Below are positions 22,474 through 24,183 of a stretch of 24,183 nucleotides of DNA, in pieces. Source of the stretch: Acidimicrobiaceae bacterium (lineage in GTDB: Bacteria > Actinomycetota > Acidimicrobiia > Acidimicrobiales > RAAP-2); NCBI GenBank assembly GCA_003164275.1, contig PLSY01000438.1, forward strand, positions 1 to 24,183, written 5' to 3'. Position 1 is the stretch's first letter. The number at the start of each line of letters is the position of its first letter. Position numbers and translations under genes: made by a program. The notes under the pieces are model-generated. The model did no database searches. It was not told the DNA's origin and saw only the letters and a list, made by a program, of their open reading frames with translations.

Positions 22474-24183
22474 TCAGGGCTCGTCGGCCAGGACGACCTC
22501 GACGGTCGGTTCGGTGCCCACCGAGGTCGTGAGTGACAGGACCCCGCCGGCGTCGCAGAGGTCTCCTTCGGCGAGCAGCAGAGCCTCGATCCGGTCGGCG
22601 GTATCGGTCACATGCAGCGAAGCGACCTCTGACCGCATCGACCGCTTGGCCGTGGTCTTCTCTCTGCGGATCCGACTGAGCACCTCGGCGGCCATCTCGA
22701 GGACGGTGGTGTCGTCGCCGACCCCTTCACCTCGAATGTCGCCGAACTCTGCGGTAGTGGGCCATGAGGCGGTGTGAATCGAACCTTGCTTCCACCATGA
22801 CCACACCTCTTCGGTGACGAAGGGCAGGATTGGGGCGAGGAGGCGCAAGAGGGCCGAGAGGGCAAGAGCCAGAGCCGACTGGGCCGAGGCCGGACCGGAC
22901 TCGGCCGAATCCCCGTAGGCCCGGACCTTCACGAGCTCGAGATAGTCGTCGCAAAAGGACCAGAAGAACGCTTCAGTCCGTTCCAGTGCCCTCGCGTAGT
23001 CGTAGCTCTCAAACGCAGACGTTGCCTCCTCGATCACCGAGGCCAGGCGGACCAGCATGGCCCGGTCGATGGGAGCGCTCACCGCTTGCGGTCCGGGCGT
23101 GACAACCCTTCCGTGTTCATCGGCGAGTCGGCCGAGGGAGAAGCGTGAGGCGTTCAGCATCTTGATGGCCAGGCGACGGCCGACTTTCATCTGACCCTCG
23201 TCTACCGCCGTGTCGGTGCCCGGTCGCCCTCCGGCCGCCCAGTAGCGAACGGCGTCGGCGCCATGCTTCTCCAAGAGCGGCAGGGGGGTGACGACATTGC
23301 CCTTGGACTTCGACATCTTCTTGCGGTCGGGGTCGAGAACCCATCCCGAGATGGCCGCGTTGGACCAGGGAAGGGTGCCGAACTCGAGCTCCGAGCGCAC
23401 GACGGTTGCGAACAGCCAGGTGCGGATGATGTCGTGGGCCTGTGGTCGTAGGTCCATTGGAAACACCCGGGAGAAGAGGTCAGGGTCCTCCTCCCAGCCA
23501 CCGGCGATCTGTGGGGTGAGCGAAGAGGTGGCCCAGGTGTCCATGACATCGGGATCGCCGATGAAGCCGCCTGCTTGGCCTCGTTGCTCCTCGACGTACC
23601 CGTCGGGGACGTCGGTCGAGGGGTCAATGGGTAGGTGGTCCTCGGAAGCCAGGATCGGGGAGTCGAACTCGATCTCGCCCGAGGCGTCGACCGGATACCA
23701 CACCGGGATGGGCACACCGAAGAACCGCTGTCTGCTGATGTTCCAGTCCCCGTTCAGCCCTTCGACCCACGAGCGGAAGCGATGGGCCATGTAGGCGGGA
23801 TGCCAGTGGATCTCGTCGCCGCGGGCAAGGAGCCGATCCCGTAACGGCAGGGTCTCGACGAACCACTGTCGGGAGGAGACGATCTCTAAGGGCCGGTCCC
23901 CCTTCTCGAAGAACTTGACCGGATGGGTGATCGGGCTCGGCTCACCGATCAGCGAGCCCGACTCGGCCAGCAGCTCGACGATGCGAGCCTGGGCCTGTTT
24001 CACCGTCCGTCCGGCGATCTCCGAGTAGGCGTCGGTGGCGGCCTCAGGCGTCTCTGACTCCCAGCCGACCGACCCCCACTCGACGGGCAGGAGCCGACCG
24101 TCACGTCCGACGACCGTTCTGGTCGGGAGGGAGAGCTCGCGCCACCACACGACGTCGGTGGTGTCGCCGAACGTGCAGATCAT
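22474..24183 (-). CDS. valS: Valyl-tRNA synthetase, C-terminal part (cut by window edge)
   Basis: 569 residues are visible, running off the right edge. The ATG at the edge is an internal Met, since family members have MxCTFGDxTDVxWWRE-like sequence inside the protein. Seen in order: the end of the editing region with THPVKFFEKGDRPLEIVSSRQWFV, WNISRQRFFGVPIPVW, DVMDTWATSSLTPQ, DLRPQAHDIIRTWLFATVVRS, and the ATP-binding loop KKMSKSKGNVVTPLPLLEKHGADAVRYWA. An anticodon-binding helical domain follows (RLLAPILPFVTEEVWSWW). The HIGH motif and most of the editing domain lie outside the window. The enzyme charges tRNA-Val in the cytosol. The wording of these blocks resembles the archaeal-like ValS used by some actinobacteria. 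It is convergent with the importer operon, with a seven-base gap. Confidence 0.95.
   Translation of the reverse strand: MICTFGDTTDVVWWRELSLPTRTVVGRDGRLLPVEWGSVGWESETPEAATDAYSEIAGRTVKQAQARIVELLAESGSLIGEPSPITHPVKFFEKGDRPLEIVSSRQWFVETLPLRDRLLARGDEIHWHPAYMAHRFRSWVEGLNGDWNISRQRFFGVPIPVWYPVDASGEIEFDSPILASEDHLPIDPSTDVPDGYVEEQRGQAGGFIGDPDVMDTWATSSLTPQIAGGWEEDPDLFSRVFPMDLRPQAHDIIRTWLFATVVRSELEFGTLPWSNAAISGWVLDPDRKKMSKSKGNVVTPLPLLEKHGADAVRYWAAGGRPGTDTAVDEGQMKVGRRLAIKMLNASRFSLGRLADEHGRVVTPGPQAVSAPIDRAMLVRLASVIEEATSAFESYDYARALERTEAFFWSFCDDYLELVKVRAYGDSAESGPASAQSALALALSALLRLLAPILPFVTEEVWSWWKQGSIHTASWPTTAEFGDIRGEGVGDDTTVLEMAAEVLSRIRREKTTAKRSMRSEVASLHVTDTADRIEALLLAEGDLCDAGGVLSLTTSVGTEPTVEVVLADEP

Noticed and set aside
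1..24183. tRNA, rRNA, CRISPR arrays, transposases or integrases
   Set aside because: No T-loop, rRNA, regularly spaced repeat-spacer or DDE/tyrosine recombinase pattern was seen on either strand; the only arrays are the protein-coding 33-base repeats.

Overview
The window is a stretch of high-GC, densely coding chromosome, most likely from an actinobacterium. The gene set (monomeric NADP isocitrate dehydrogenase, WS/DGAT acyltransferase, an Rrf2 regulator paired with an NmrA-type reductase, UBP-type zinc finger, fused LivH-LivM permease, YbdK-type ligase) suggests an uncultured Acidimicrobiia-like lineage. That placement is inference from gene families; no rRNA or tRNA gene was seen. No phage, IS element, CRISPR array or integrase was recognised.

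Layout. 1-5.6 kb (+): the 3' end of a LuxR/MalT-type regulator, an isocitrate dehydrogenase with every expected active-site residue, a SnoaL-like protein, and a YbdK-type carboxylate-amine ligase split into two frames. 5.7-7.2 kb: a palindromic hairpin closes the ligase gene against a convergent NmrA-type reductase. That reductase is divergent from an Rrf2 regulator across 68 bp holding a good promoter inside a large dyad. 7.16-7.78 kb (-): a decayed flavodoxin-fold oxidoreductase pseudogene. 7.9-10.4 kb (+): a DoxX membrane protein with a tail of 11-residue repeats, followed by a CYTH-CHAD (polyphosphate-associated) protein. 10.95-12.74 kb (+): an EAL-GAF-GAF cyclic-di-GMP phosphodiesterase. 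12.74-12.97 kb (-): an LtrA remnant. 13.0-14.6 kb (+): a UBP zinc finger protein and a beta-propeller-like lipoprotein. 14.56-16.12 kb (-): a WS/DGAT acyltransferase divergent from a membrane-anchored esterase (+). 17.57-22.47 kb (+): a complete branched-chain amino acid type ABC importer (binding protein, fused permease, two ATPases). 22.47-24.18 kb (-): the C-terminal part of valyl-tRNA synthetase, cut by the window edge.

How the genes work together. The clear functional units are the importer operon, the Rrf2/reductase regulatory pair, and the divergent acyltransferase/esterase pair, which would make and cleave acyl esters. The DoxX-repeat protein beside CYTH-CHAD is a speculative polyphosphate- or membrane-surface unit.

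What is unusual. Gene decay is conspicuous: the flavodoxin-fold pseudogene, the LtrA fragment, the truncated LuxR gene and the split ligase all lie in the first 13 kb, while the genes after 13 kb look intact. The most distinctive element is the repeat-tailed DoxX protein. I did not find a convincing new defence or mobile system.
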